Part shown: piece after piece, positions 34,436 through 43,854 of the stretch | How positions within the stretch are numbered: position 1 is the first letter of the stretch | Layout: each line of letters starts with the position of its first letter | The notes under the pieces: generated by a model | What the model was told of the DNA's origin: nothing | What the model saw: only the letters and a program-made list of their open reading frames with translations | Databases searched by the model: none | Assembly: GCA_030054025.1 (NCBI GenBank) | Contig: JASGCQ010000012.1 | Span: 1 to 43,967 of the forward strand | Direction: 5' to 3' | Source of the DNA: Phycisphaerales bacterium | GTDB lineage: Bacteria; Bacteroidota; Bacteroidia; Chitinophagales; Chitinophagaceae | DNA length: 43,967 nucleotides | Program-made: the position numbers and the translations under genes

Positions 34436-37400
34436 ATGCGACAATACTGTTACCTAATTATTTTTGTATTCACTACAATATTATCTTTGAAGAGTTATCA
34501 AACGAATGCTCAATATGGTAATGAATGGATTGATTATTCGAAAACCTATTGGAAATTTAAAGTAGGAACCGAAGGTATATTTCGAATCTCCAAATCAACA
34601 TTAGATGCTATAGGAATTCCGAGTGGCGCAAACGGTAAAGATTTTGTGCTGTATAGAGATGGTAAGGAGATTACGCTTTATACAACAACTAATGGCGTGC
34701 TTGGGATAGGCGATTACATTGAATTTTTTGCTACCGCTAACGATGGGCAATTAGATAAAGAACTATATATCACTGCGGATAAGCATGCAAACCCAAATGC
34801 GAGCTTGTTCTATGATACGGCTACCTATTTTCTAACACTCGACAATCTAAATGCTCATCTTAGATATACCGAAATTACGACACCAATACCCAGCATCCCC
34901 CCAAGCCCATTATCTTATTGTTGGGCTACGGTGATGAACAATACTCGTGGCGCTTTTTCGGAAGGCAAAACAAATGCACCGGTTCAAATAGATTATGGGG
35001 GGATTAAGGAGTTGTACTCTTCCCAATTCGATCAAGGGGAGGGTTTTCTAATTGGTTGGAATGCCAGCATAAATCCTGCCAATATTAGCATCGCGACTCC
35101 GAATTTTGTTAGCGGTTCGATGAATGCTCGTTTGAAAACAGCAAGTATAGCAGAATCTCGCGATTCTATTCACAGGCTTAAGTTGTATTTCAATGGCCTA
35201 TTAAAAGCCGATGAAACCTATGGTAAAAGCGATATCAAGCATTTTGACCTCAGCATTCCCAGCACTGAATTGTCTAACGCCAACACCCTTAATTTTAGCC
35301 ATTACTATACTGGTATTGCCGATATTTTTGGCTTACCATATTGGCAACTAGAGTATCCGAGAGATTGGAATTTTAATGGTCTTGATTATAGCACGTTTAA
35401 AGTAAGTGCCAGCACCAATGCACAGTATATTGAGATTAATAATTTTAATCATGGTGGAGTTGCTCCGAGGTTATATGATATTACCAACAACAAATGGTAT
35501 GCAGGTAATATTAGCGTGTTGGGCAAAACAAGGTTTTATATTGACGCATCCCTAAAGGATATGAATATGGTGCTCTATGCCGCTACCAGCCCCAAGATAT
35601 TCAATCTTACCACTGCTCAACAAAGACTATTTACCGATTATAACAATACTGAAAATCAAGGAAATTACATGATTATCTCGCACAAAAATTTGATGCGTGC
35701 AGTAGGCGGTAAAAATTATATTCAAGAGTATAAAAATTATAGGAGTTCTGTAGCGGGAGGCGGCTACACTGTTACTGTTGCAGACATTGAAGAATTGTAC
35801 GACCAATTTGCATATGGTATTAATACACACCCTAGTTCAATAAGACGCTTTATAGATTTTGGTTTATCAAAATGGACAACAAAACCTAAATATGTATTCT
35901 TGATTGGTAAAGGGGTAACTTATGAATACTATCGAAATTTTATCGCATCAAGTTCTGCAGGCAATTTTGAAGGAATTGTACCAACCTATGGATCTCCAGG
36001 TTCTGATATTGCTTTTGTGACAGACAGGGAAAATTGGAAAATGAAATTAAATATCGGTCGTTTGTCGGCATGGAATACCGATGAAGTAAGAGATTACTTA
36101 AACAAAATCAAATCCTATGAGGCCGCATTGACCCCCTCGCCATTTCCCACTCCAACGACTGAGTTGTGGAAAAAACAAGTACTTCATATTGCAGGCGGAG
36201 ATGGCCCCAACCTAGATTTACAAACACTCACATTGCTGCCTGGCTTAAACAGCGGAAAGGTGCTGATTGAGCAACCCAATACCGGAGGCGTAGTAACAAC
36301 TATTGCAAAAAGTACAAAAGGCCTGCCCACTACAACACAAGACAAAAAAATAGATAGTCTTATTAGTAGCGGCTTGTCTCTGATAACCTACTATGGTCAT
36401 GGGTCGGCTTTTGCGCTAGACTATAATATCAAAGAGCCCTCCGAATTTAATAGTGCACCTAGACTTCCTATCTTCAGCGCCTTTGGTTGTGATATTTCTA
36501 GTATTTATAAAACTGATACTGCCAAAACAATCACCGAAAGGTTCATTGCGGCACCCGTTAGTGGGGCGATAGTCGCCATAGCATCTAATAATTTGGGGTA
36601 TGTCCATATCCATAGCAGATATATCCCTACACTATATAGCGCAATAGCACAAGAATCCTATGGTCAGACTATTGGCGATCAATTTCGTACAGCAAATGAT
36701 AATTTCATGGCTTCGAGTCCGCCAACTGCCTACAGTACTTCTTTAGAGCAAACGCACATGGAATCTCTTATTTTGCAAGGCGATCCTGCCTCGAAATCAA
36801 GTTTTTCTGCCCCTAAACCAGATTATTATGTTGGACCAGAAACCGTTGCTACTATTCCATCTACCATCACTACTTCTTTAGATTCTTTCCAGTTGAGGGT
36901 CACTACATACAACTTAGGTCGTGCCATTACGGACACTATACAAGTTAAAATAGAACATACCAACCCATCTGGCAAGTTAAGCCTGACAAAGACCTATCAG
37001 ATTATCAAACTAAACAATACGAATACCATAACAGTAAAACTTCCTATTGACAAAATAAAAGATTTGGGTATCAATAAATATAAAATTACGGTTGACTATG
37101 ATGGTCATTATGATGAACTATCAGAAGCTAACAATACCACAACACTAGAAGTATTTGTCTTGTCCGACAATATTGTTCCAATATATCCTTTCGATTTTAG
37201 TATAGTGTATAATAATGATCTTACACTCAAAGCTTCGACCCTCAATCCTTTCAAAGAGCTGAGAAAATATCGTTTTGAAATGGATACTACAGAATTATTC
37301 AATAGTCCATTAAAACTACAAACTATCATTTCAGGTAGCGGTGGTGTGGTAAAATGGAAACCCAACATTGTGCTGCAAGACAGTATGGTGTATTATTGGC

Positions 37401-39550
37401 GTACAAGCATTGATAGCAGCTTGAGTGGTGGGAATTTTATTTGGCAAAACAGTTCTTTTGTTTATTTAAAAAATGGCTCTGCGGGATGGAATCAATCTCA
37501 TTATTACCAATACAAGTACAATAATATGGAGGGTTCGATTTATGATGAGAGTCGGAGATTTTCGTATGGCAAATTGAATGTGTTGCTACAGGTAAAGAAT
37601 ACAATAACAGGATTGTCTTCTCCTTACACTAAGTACGATAATCCAGACTACAACAAAGTACTTAGAAATGGTAATGATTTGCAGCGTTATGATTGTTATC
37701 CTCCTATTTCAATTCAAATTATGGTATTCGATACTACCTTAGGAAATGCTTGGGCTAATCCACCCGGCGGTATGTCAGGATCGAAGCCTAGTTGTCCTCC
37801 TCTCTTCGCACGAAATATTAATTGTTTTAGCTTCAATTTGAATACTGCTGCAAGTAGAAATAACGCACGAAAATTTTTGGATAGCATACCCAATGGGTAT
37901 TATATTTTGATCAAGAACTGTATTGCTTACAATATTTGGGAGAATTATTTTGTAGATACTTGGAAAAGTGATACTGCTACTTACGGTAGTGGCAAATCAC
38001 TTTATCATTCTATGCGTAACCTTGGTTTTAATCGAATAGATTCATTTTATCAAACCAGGGCGTTTTCCATGATTTGTAAAAAAGGTGCTACAGATTATCC
38101 TGTCCAACAGAACTTTGCTACAGGAATTAATGATATTCTAGATACAACCTATGTTATCCCGATTAGCGATGTAAGCGGCAATATGAACAGTGTGGTTGTA
38201 GGGCCTGCAAGTAATTGGAAAACACTTAAATGGAGAACATCTTTATTTGTTGATACATTTAGTAGTGCCGATAGTTCTTCCGTAAAAATTACAGGTATTG
38301 ATAAGTTTAATAACGAAGCTTTTCTTTATGAAGGTCCTGCTCGTGATACTAATTTGAATTTTATCAATGCCACAAACTACCCCAAGTTAAAATTGAAATG
38401 GTATAGTAGGGATACCTTATACCACACCTCTCCACAGCTTGATTATTGGAGAATTTTGTACGACCCCTTACCCGAAGCCGCGCTCAATCCCTCTGCATAT
38501 TATGCGTTTACCGATAGTCTAAATGTGGGACAAATGATGAATCTGGAAACGACTGTAGAGACCCTCACCGAATTACCTATGGATAGTATGCTTGTTCGTT
38601 ATAAAGTAATTGATGCAAATGGAGTCAATCATCTGCTTGCAGATAAAAAATATCGAAAATTAAGTGGAAATGATACCCTGCATATAGGGGTCAGCTTCGA
38701 TCCCAAATCTTATCCTGGAAAAAACTTCTTATTCATCGAAGCTAATCCGGACAATACGCAGCCTGAACAATATCATCCAAACAATTTGGGTTATATCCCA
38801 TTCACGATTAAGTCGGATGTACACAACCCTGTTTTAGATGTTACATTTGATGGAACGCATATCTTGGATAAAGACATAGTTTCTGCCAAGCCCTTCATTA
38901 AGGTATTGCTCCGCGACGAAAATAAATATCTTGCCTTAAACGATACCTCTTCGATGCAACTCTCTATTCGTTACCCGAGCGACGCTATAAATACAAAACG
39001 TACAATCAATTTTGATGGCAGTACCTGTAAGTTTGTTCCTGCGGATATGAGTGCAGGGAAAAATGAGGCCTTCATTGAATACCGACCCAACTTTACGGAA
39101 GATGGTATTTACCAGCTTTTCGCAAAAGGAAAAGATGTTTCGGGTAATGATGCCGGTGCAAGCCAAGAATATTCTATCTCCTTCGAAGTGGTGAATAAAT
39201 CTACTATTTCTAACTTGGTCAATTATCCCAATCCATTCTCTACTTCCACAGCATTTGTGTTTACGATTACTGGATGGCAATTGCCCTCTCAATTCAAAAT
39301 TCAAATCCTCAGTGTGAGTGGTAAAGTAGTGCGTGAAATTACGAAGCAAGAATTGGGTAATATTCATATCGGAAGAAACATTACAGAGTACAAGTGGGAT
39401 GGTAAAGACCAGTATGGACAATTGTTGGGCAATGGGGTTTATCTCTATCGTGTGGTCACCTCTATTAATGGCGATGATATAGAACATCGTAATAGTGGGG
39501 TAGATAAATTTTACAAAAATGGCTTTAGTAAAATGTATATCATGCGCTAA
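34436..39550 (+). CDS. porU2: PorU2-type giant cell-surface C25 peptidase (putative T9SS sortase)
   Basis: 1704 residues from ATG 34436; an earlier ATG at 34394 overlaps porV2 but would put a polar stretch before the signal peptide (MRQYCYLIIFVFTTILSLKS, ending TNAQ). The central domain (about 400-790) is a gingipain/C25-like peptidase with candidate catalytic His655 in TYYGHGSAFALDYN and Cys685 in FSAFGCDISSIY. Ig/CARDB-like domains (about 800-1550) follow. The last 100 residues are a FlgD-Ig/T9SS sorting-type domain (NLVNYPNPF; VSGKVVREI; WDGKDQYGQLLGNGVYLYRV). PorU removes C-terminal sorting domains and attaches cargo to A-LPS; PorU2 is a longer paralogue, here paired with porV2. Its own substrates are unknown. 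Confidence 0.85.
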   Translation: MRQYCYLIIFVFTTILSLKSYQTNAQYGNEWIDYSKTYWKFKVGTEGIFRISKSTLDAIGIPSGANGKDFVLYRDGKEITLYTTTNGVLGIGDYIEFFATANDGQLDKELYITADKHANPNASLFYDTATYFLTLDNLNAHLRYTEITTPIPSIPPSPLSYCWATVMNNTRGAFSEGKTNAPVQIDYGGIKELYSSQFDQGEGFLIGWNASINPANISIATPNFVSGSMNARLKTASIAESRDSIHRLKLYFNGLLKADETYGKSDIKHFDLSIPSTELSNANTLNFSHYYTGIADIFGLPYWQLEYPRDWNFNGLDYSTFKVSASTNAQYIEINNFNHGGVAPRLYDITNNKWYAGNISVLGKTRFYIDASLKDMNMVLYAATSPKIFNLTTAQQRLFTDYNNTENQGNYMIISHKNLMRAVGGKNYIQEYKNYRSSVAGGGYTVTVADIEELYDQFAYGINTHPSSIRRFIDFGLSKWTTKPKYVFLIGKGVTYEYYRNFIASSSAGNFEGIVPTYGSPGSDIAFVTDRENWKMKLNIGRLSAWNTDEVRDYLNKIKSYEAALTPSPFPTPTTELWKKQVLHIAGGDGPNLDLQTLTLLPGLNSGKVLIEQPNTGGVVTTIAKSTKGLPTTTQDKKIDSLISSGLSLITYYGHGSAFALDYNIKEPSEFNSAPRLPIFSAFGCDISSIYKTDTAKTITERFIAAPVSGAIVAIASNNLGYVHIHSRYIPTLYSAIAQESYGQTIGDQFRTANDNFMASSPPTAYSTSLEQTHMESLILQGDPASKSSFSAPKPDYYVGPETVATIPSTITTSLDSFQLRVTTYNLGRAITDTIQVKIEHTNPSGKLSLTKTYQIIKLNNTNTITVKLPIDKIKDLGINKYKITVDYDGHYDELSEANNTTTLEVFVLSDNIVPIYPFDFSIVYNNDLTLKASTLNPFKELRKYRFEMDTTELFNSPLKLQTIISGSGGVVKWKPNIVLQDSMVYYWRTSIDSSLSGGNFIWQNSSFVYLKNGSAGWNQSHYYQYKYNNMEGSIYDESRRFSYGKLNVLLQVKNTITGLSSPYTKYDNPDYNKVLRNGNDLQRYDCYPPISIQIMVFDTTLGNAWANPPGGMSGSKPSCPPLFARNINCFSFNLNTAASRNNARKFLDSIPNGYYILIKNCIAYNIWENYFVDTWKSDTATYGSGKSLYHSMRNLGFNRIDSFYQTRAFSMICKKGATDYPVQQNFATGINDILDTTYVIPISDVSGNMNSVVVGPASNWKTLKWRTSLFVDTFSSADSSSVKITGIDKFNNEAFLYEGPARDTNLNFINATNYPKLKLKWYSRDTLYHTSPQLDYWRILYDPLPEAALNPSAYYAFTDSLNVGQMMNLETTVETLTELPMDSMLVRYKVIDANGVNHLLADKKYRKLSGNDTLHIGVSFDPKSYPGKNFLFIEANPDNTQPEQYHPNNLGYIPFTIKSDVHNPVLDVTFDGTHILDKDIVSAKPFIKVLLRDENKYLALNDTSSMQLSIRYPSDAINTKRTINFDGSTCKFVPADMSAGKNEAFIEYRPNFTEDGIYQLFAKGKDVSGNDAGASQEYSISFEVVNKSTISNLVNYPNPFSTSTAFVFTITGWQLPSQFKIQILSVSGKVVREITKQELGNIHIGRNITEYKWDGKDQYGQLLGNGVYLYRVVTSINGDDIEHRNSGVDKFYKNGFSKMYIMR

Positions 39551-39577
39551 TCAACAATCTCTTTTTTTTTGAATTGA

Positions 39578-39614
39578 GCGAGTGTTTTACTGTAATCGTA
39601 ACACTCGCTTTTTT
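39578..39614 (+). terminator. porU2 terminator lying inside the 3' end of the convergent gene
   Basis: The stem GCGAGTGTT (39578-39586) / AACACTCGC (39600-39608) is followed by TTTTTTC. It is 27 bp past the porU2 stop and overlaps the last codons and stop of the minus-strand DUF3810 gene (ends 39587), so that gene's C-terminus is partly dictated by terminator sequence. Confidence 0.85.
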
Positions 39615-40633
39615 CTTTCCCAACAAATGGCAGCATAAACTACATTGCGGTAACTGCCGATACCATCTGGTTGGTGTCCTATCTTTAGATAATGATCAAA
39701 AATATAGCTACTCCAATCGTCGAGAAAAGTATGGTGTTGTAAGCTCAATTGGCGCAAGCTGTCCAATTGGGTTAAGCTCGTAGTATTCAGGTCGCTTTTC
39801 AAACTATTGGCAATAGTACTGTCAATTTTTTTGACATGTCTGTGTGTATAGAGCCATAGATTGAAATAGGCAGAATATTGTAAGTTGGTATTGCCACTTG
39901 TTACACAGATAATATAAGCTTGCAAATTGGCATCATCTTCGGCAGCTATGCCTGATTGATGAGCCATCTCGTGAGCGATGATAAAGCCTTGCATGAAATG
40001 CGGACTTTGCTTATTTACTTGCGCTTCGCCAGTGAAAGGATTGAAGTATCCTTCGATGCCCAAATAGTCCAAAGCACTGGCAAAAAGTGAAGCCTTAGCT
40101 GATAGCTCAATAGTACTCTTTTCGGATTGATATGCTGCACTAGCTATATCATTCAAAAGTTCGAAGTGAAGGGTTTTGTATTGCGATTGAAGTCCATTCA
40201 TACGCACTATGAGTAAAGAGTCAAAAGCAATCAAGTCGGCATAGCTTACAGAGTCTATTGTATTTAAGGAAATCCTTTTCTCCAATTTTGGCTGAACATA
40301 TCGAATACCCCAAAGTACAAATAAGAACAAATAGACCAGCAGCAAGATTCTTATGTTTTTGAGTAAGAGTATAAAAATATCCTGCTTGCTACGGATGGCA
40401 TAATTGCGTAAAAATTTGATGGAGGCAATTAGTAGATAAACAAAAATAATGATATAAATTAAGTCTCCTACACTAAAGGGGATAAACTTGGTAATCCCGC
40501 AACGCAATTGCTGTAAGGGAATAAAAATAGATTGCAGATATAGACCAAAAGTACTATCGCTGCAATAATCCAATAACAGGACAATAGCGAAGATTAATAA
40601 ATTACTAAGAACTAATTTTTTGCGTTTACGCAT
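39587..40633 (-). CDS. DUF3810 membrane zinc-metalloprotease-like protein
   Basis: 348 residues from ATG 40633 (the frame extends to a TTG at 40687). Three hydrophobic helices occupy the N-terminal 110 residues or so (LVLSNLLIFAIVLLL; LIYIIIFVYLLIASI; ILLLVYLFLFVLWGI). A soluble domain follows with the zinc motif HEMAHQ in QGFIIAHEMAHQSGIAAEDD; the downstream acidic residues fit a gluzincin-like third ligand. This matches the Bacteroidota family DUF3810, whose substrate is unknown. It may be a membrane-anchored protease facing the periplasm. It is convergent with porU2. Confidence 0.82.
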   Translation of the reverse strand: MRKRKKLVLSNLLIFAIVLLLDYCSDSTFGLYLQSIFIPLQQLRCGITKFIPFSVGDLIYIIIFVYLLIASIKFLRNYAIRSKQDIFILLLKNIRILLLVYLFLFVLWGIRYVQPKLEKRISLNTIDSVSYADLIAFDSLLIVRMNGLQSQYKTLHFELLNDIASAAYQSEKSTIELSAKASLFASALDYLGIEGYFNPFTGEAQVNKQSPHFMQGFIIAHEMAHQSGIAAEDDANLQAYIICVTSGNTNLQYSAYFNLWLYTHRHVKKIDSTIANSLKSDLNTTSLTQLDSLRQLSLQHHTFLDDWSSYIFDHYLKIGHQPDGIGSYRNVVYAAICWERKKRVLRLQ

Positions 40634-40933
40634 TAATTTTATTAAGTAGTCGAGCCTTAAAATGGCAAATTGAGTAGTACTAAACAAACTATTTTGGATA
40701 TACGCTTACCCAAAATAAATTTCACATAAAAAGCGGCTATTGGACCACCACACCTCAACTTTGCTGCAAGTAAATAAACAATATTGATACGGGTAAAGTG
40801 GCCATCATAGAAACACATAAACAGAAAACAAAACTGAATATTGCAACCAAAAAGCACCGCCTCTTTTCAAACCCCTATTAACTATTATAGCAATAGCCTT
40901 GCTTTAAAATGTGCTTGCAAAATGTGTTTGGGT
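40634..40933. other. Intergenic boundary before the ABC-3C cassette
   Basis: About 300 bp between DUF3810 and the stop of the DUF2326 gene. A 66-codon minus-strand frame (40657-40857) exists but has no family signature. No tRNA, direct repeat or integrase is visible that would mark an attachment site. No clear terminator for the cassette was found. Confidence 0.35.
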
Positions 40934-42646
40934 CTATATATTCTCAACTCTAAATAGCTTATCTGATTGAGAAAGTTTTACAACAAAATATTTCTCGTCA
41001 TTCAATTCCTCGGGGAGTTTGTCTTTTAAAATAGAAGCTACAAATTGAATGTTGTTTTTATTTACGAAGTCTGCAATTTTTACTAATTGATTGTCGTGCA
41101 TTAACTCCTTTTTGTCATTGAGCAAAAAATGTAAACAAGGAATATTTTCTTCATCAGCAAACAAGGTATAAGCTATATCAAAACATGATATTTCTCCTTG
41201 CTTTTTGCCCGAACTTAGATTTGTATTAAAAGTATCGAATTTATATAATCTTTGGTTCTTACTATTAATTTTAATTACATAGTTCAAAGCATATTGCTCT
41301 CCGTATAAATTATTTGAAATAGCAGCAAAATGTTTATTGAATTTATTTCTTTGATTCTTTACAACTTGTTCAAAATCATCAGAAAAAAGTTTATCATCAA
41401 TTTCGGTCAATTGTTTGTTGTAATCCTTCATATTGCTTTCAACCTCTTCTAATTGTTGAATAATATTTTCGTACTCGCCTTTTTTTCTAAATTTCTCATT
41501 CATTTCAATAATAAGCAGTTCAAGTTCTTCAAACGATTCACTTTTAGAAATAACCGATGCTAGTTTATTTTCATCTGATAATAACTTCTTTAACAATTTG
41601 TTTTTCTCAGCAATACTATTCTCCAAACTTGGTAATTCTTTTGTGATAAATTTTGCCTTTTCTACAATCATTTGATTGTGGTAAGTTACTAAATCATCAA
41701 ATGTTTTTTGAATACCCGTAATTTGGCTCGTTGCCTGTTGATATATAAGTTCTAGTTGTTTAATATCAATATTTGAAACACTATCGTTTAACTCTTGTTC
41801 TGTTTCTTTAATTAAATTTATTTTGATGTTAAGTCTTCCAATATTAGCACTAACCTTATTTATTTCGTATTTTAAATGATTCAATTTATCTAAATCAGCT
41901 TCAAAATTTTCATTCAAATTAAAAGTGGATTTCCTTTTATTTAATTCTTCTATATCGTTATTAATTAATGCGAGTGTGGTCTCGTATGCTGTTTTTGTTT
42001 GATTTTTTTCAAGACGACTTCGATATGTATCTTCCTGTTTTAATTTTGCTAAAATTTCTTGTTTGCTATTTCCTTTTGTATAATCGCAGCCAAACAGGAA
42101 CAGATAAAGTGTTTCGTATTCTGCATCCGTTGTAAAACCATCAAGCGTTTTTAAAGTGTTATTAATGCTTTGGTCTTTATAACGTATGTTGTGAGATATG
42201 ATTTGCCTAAATGTAGGTTTTTCGGAAAGATGATTTGGAAAAATCAATTTACCAAGTTGTATTTCAAATTCTTCTTCTGTAAACGCCTCTCCATTTATTT
42301 TTCTAATAATGCCTTTTCGGGATAAAAAATTTCTTTCAATTACAATTTCCTCTGCTTTGGGGTTATTAAGGTCTTGTGTTAATACTAGAGTGATTAAAAC
42401 TTTTTGATTAATAAGAAAGTCTTTTACAAGCTTGTATTCTTGACGTTTAGTTTCGGGGTCTACATAGATATTTTTAGGGTTTGCACCTAAGCAAAAATCT
42501 ATAAGTTTAAGAACTGTAGTTTTCCCAACGCTATTACCTGTAATTTGTGCATCACTTTCATCAACAATTAAATTAAGTCCACTATGAAATTCAATTTCAC
42601 GGATAACTTTACTTTCGCTTGATATAGTTAATGTTTTTAAGAACAT
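40934..42646 (-). CDS. DUF2326 coiled-coil ABC-type ATPase (ABC-3C system ATPase)
   Basis: 570 residues. The N-terminal ATP-binding lobe has Walker A GNSVGKTT (residues 37-44). A long central region (about 210-430) is predicted coiled coil, Lys/Glu/Asn/Leu rich, as in SMC/Rad50-like ATPases. The C-terminal lobe has an ABC-signature-like LSSGKKQG (477-484) and a degenerate Walker-B-like FLLND (507-511). This is the DUF2326 architecture, the ATPase of predicted ABC-three-component conflict systems. It should sense or load on nucleic acid and control the effector. Its start overlaps the middle-component gene by 10 bp. AT-rich codon use (AAA, AAT, TTA) sets it apart from the core genes. Confidence 0.85.
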   Translation of the reverse strand: MFLKTLTISSESKVIREIEFHSGLNLIVDESDAQITGNSVGKTTVLKLIDFCLGANPKNIYVDPETKRQEYKLVKDFLINQKVLITLVLTQDLNNPKAEEIVIERNFLSRKGIIRKINGEAFTEEEFEIQLGKLIFPNHLSEKPTFRQIISHNIRYKDQSINNTLKTLDGFTTDAEYETLYLFLFGCDYTKGNSKQEILAKLKQEDTYRSRLEKNQTKTAYETTLALINNDIEELNKRKSTFNLNENFEADLDKLNHLKYEINKVSANIGRLNIKINLIKETEQELNDSVSNIDIKQLELIYQQATSQITGIQKTFDDLVTYHNQMIVEKAKFITKELPSLENSIAEKNKLLKKLLSDENKLASVISKSESFEELELLIIEMNEKFRKKGEYENIIQQLEEVESNMKDYNKQLTEIDDKLFSDDFEQVVKNQRNKFNKHFAAISNNLYGEQYALNYVIKINSKNQRLYKFDTFNTNLSSGKKQGEISCFDIAYTLFADEENIPCLHFLLNDKKELMHDNQLVKIADFVNKNNIQFVASILKDKLPEELNDEKYFVVKLSQSDKLFRVENI

Positions 42647-42864
42647 AAAATCACTTCTCCTTTAGTATTTAATTGGGCAACATTCAATAAATATAACCAG
42701 TCCAGGCATAGAACAAAAACAGAAAAGGACATATTTCTTTTCGTTTTTACAGTTTGGTATAAATCGAGAATGCTTTGAGAAGATTGTTTTTGCAAAACTT
42801 CCAAAACAAACGCACCGTTGTAATAAATGCTATTTTCGGGATGTATATTATCAGGTAGTAGCAT
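42637..42864 (-). CDS. ABC-3C system small middle component
   Basis: 75 residues from ATG 42864, chosen over an upstream TTG because this family begins MLLPD. The core FVLEVLQKQSSQSILDLYQT and FSVFVLCLDWLYLLNVAQLN fits a small winged-helix-like adaptor, like the 'middle component 6' proteins found between the effector and ATPase genes of ABC-3C systems. It overlaps the SMEK gene by 14 bp and the ATPase gene by 10 bp, so all three are translationally coupled. It probably bridges the ATPase and the SMEK protein. Confidence 0.72.
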   Translation of the reverse strand: MLLPDNIHPENSIYYNGAFVLEVLQKQSSQSILDLYQTVKTKRNMSFSVFVLCLDWLYLLNVAQLNTKGEVILCS

Positions 42865-43819
42865 AGTTGTAATTTTTAGGGTTTTCAAAAATTTTGCAAC
42901 GAATAAAAGCGTCTACAACCAATATATTGACACACAATTCTAACTCATCAATAGGAATTTGTACATAATTTGCACTTGTCTGAATTTTTTCTTTAACTTT
43001 TTGAATGATTTCAAAAAACAAACTATCATCATTTAAAATGCCTTTTGCTTTAATGTATTCTTTTCTAATATTTCCTAAAACGGAACTACTTTTATTCAAA
43101 CCTAAAGCATCAAATTCGGTATAAATCTTATCCACTCGACCATAGTGCATACAGTAATCATCAATTATGAGTTTTGAATTAACCAAATTATTATGATTGA
43201 TTTTACGGTCAATTTCAAAACTATTAATTTGATTAGGATTTTCTGTATTATCCCAATCTTCTTTGGATAGAATGTTTATGACTGATGCTAAATTAGAATC
43301 TAATTTGACAATATCAATTTCGTTTCCTAATTCTTCTTGTATAAACTGATAAACTTGTTTTTGTTTTACAACATTTAAAGAAATTATATCATTTAGAATT
43401 GAAGCCGTATCGTAAATATCATCCTTGGGAACAAATGCTAAATTATGAGGATTAGTAAAGGTTAATTTTCTTAAATTCGTTGCATCCTTTGAGATTGAAA
43501 CAAACTTGAAGTGATAAGCGGTATATTTTTTAAGAACATTTTTACTTAAAGCAGATTCAATTTTCGTTTTAGTATTTGTTGCTGAAATTTGGATTATAAG
43601 CTTGTTTGTATGGTCAATTAAATCAATAGCTTCTACATTTTGTTGACTTTTGTTTAAGTTTTCGAGTTTCCAACCAAATAGCTCATTGAAAAAATGGAGG
43701 TAGAAATTTTCGGAATGAACGTGAAGATTAAGAATATTCAACTTTCCTCTTGCATTAATTCTCACTGCAAGGAGATTTAAATTTTCTTCTATATAATCAA
43801 AATATGGTGTCCTGTTCAT
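42851..43819 (-). CDS. SMEK-domain protein of an ABC-3C system
   Basis: 322 residues from ATG 43819 (a TTG lies six codons earlier). The N-terminal SMEK domain (about 1-140) starts FDYIEENLNLLAVRINARGK and continues HSENFYLHFFNELFGWKLEN, then AIDLIDHTNKLIIQISATNT. The acidic Asp66/Asp69 and the Gln77 strand recall the D...(E/Q)xK layout of restriction-endonuclease-like folds, though the usual Lys is not evident. The C-terminal half (about 210-322) is helical and fits the ABC-3C C-terminal interaction domain. It is inferred to be the sensor/effector module. It is the first gene of the overlapping cassette, with only 35 bp to the upstream gene on the same strand. Confidence 0.75.
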   Translation of the reverse strand: MNRTPYFDYIEENLNLLAVRINARGKLNILNLHVHSENFYLHFFNELFGWKLENLNKSQQNVEAIDLIDHTNKLIIQISATNTKTKIESALSKNVLKKYTAYHFKFVSISKDATNLRKLTFTNPHNLAFVPKDDIYDTASILNDIISLNVVKQKQVYQFIQEELGNEIDIVKLDSNLASVINILSKEDWDNTENPNQINSFEIDRKINHNNLVNSKLIIDDYCMHYGRVDKIYTEFDALGLNKSSSVLGNIRKEYIKAKGILNDDSLFFEIIQKVKEKIQTSANYVQIPIDELELCVNILVVDAFIRCKIFENPKNYNYATT

Positions 43820-43854
43820 TTCTAATATTATTGGCAAATTTAATCAAAAAAATG

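Noticed and set aside
40657-40857. 66-codon minus-strand frame between DUF3810 and the ABC-3C ATPase
   Set aside because: Hydrophobic and Cys-rich with no recognisable pattern, start context or partner; more likely non-coding.
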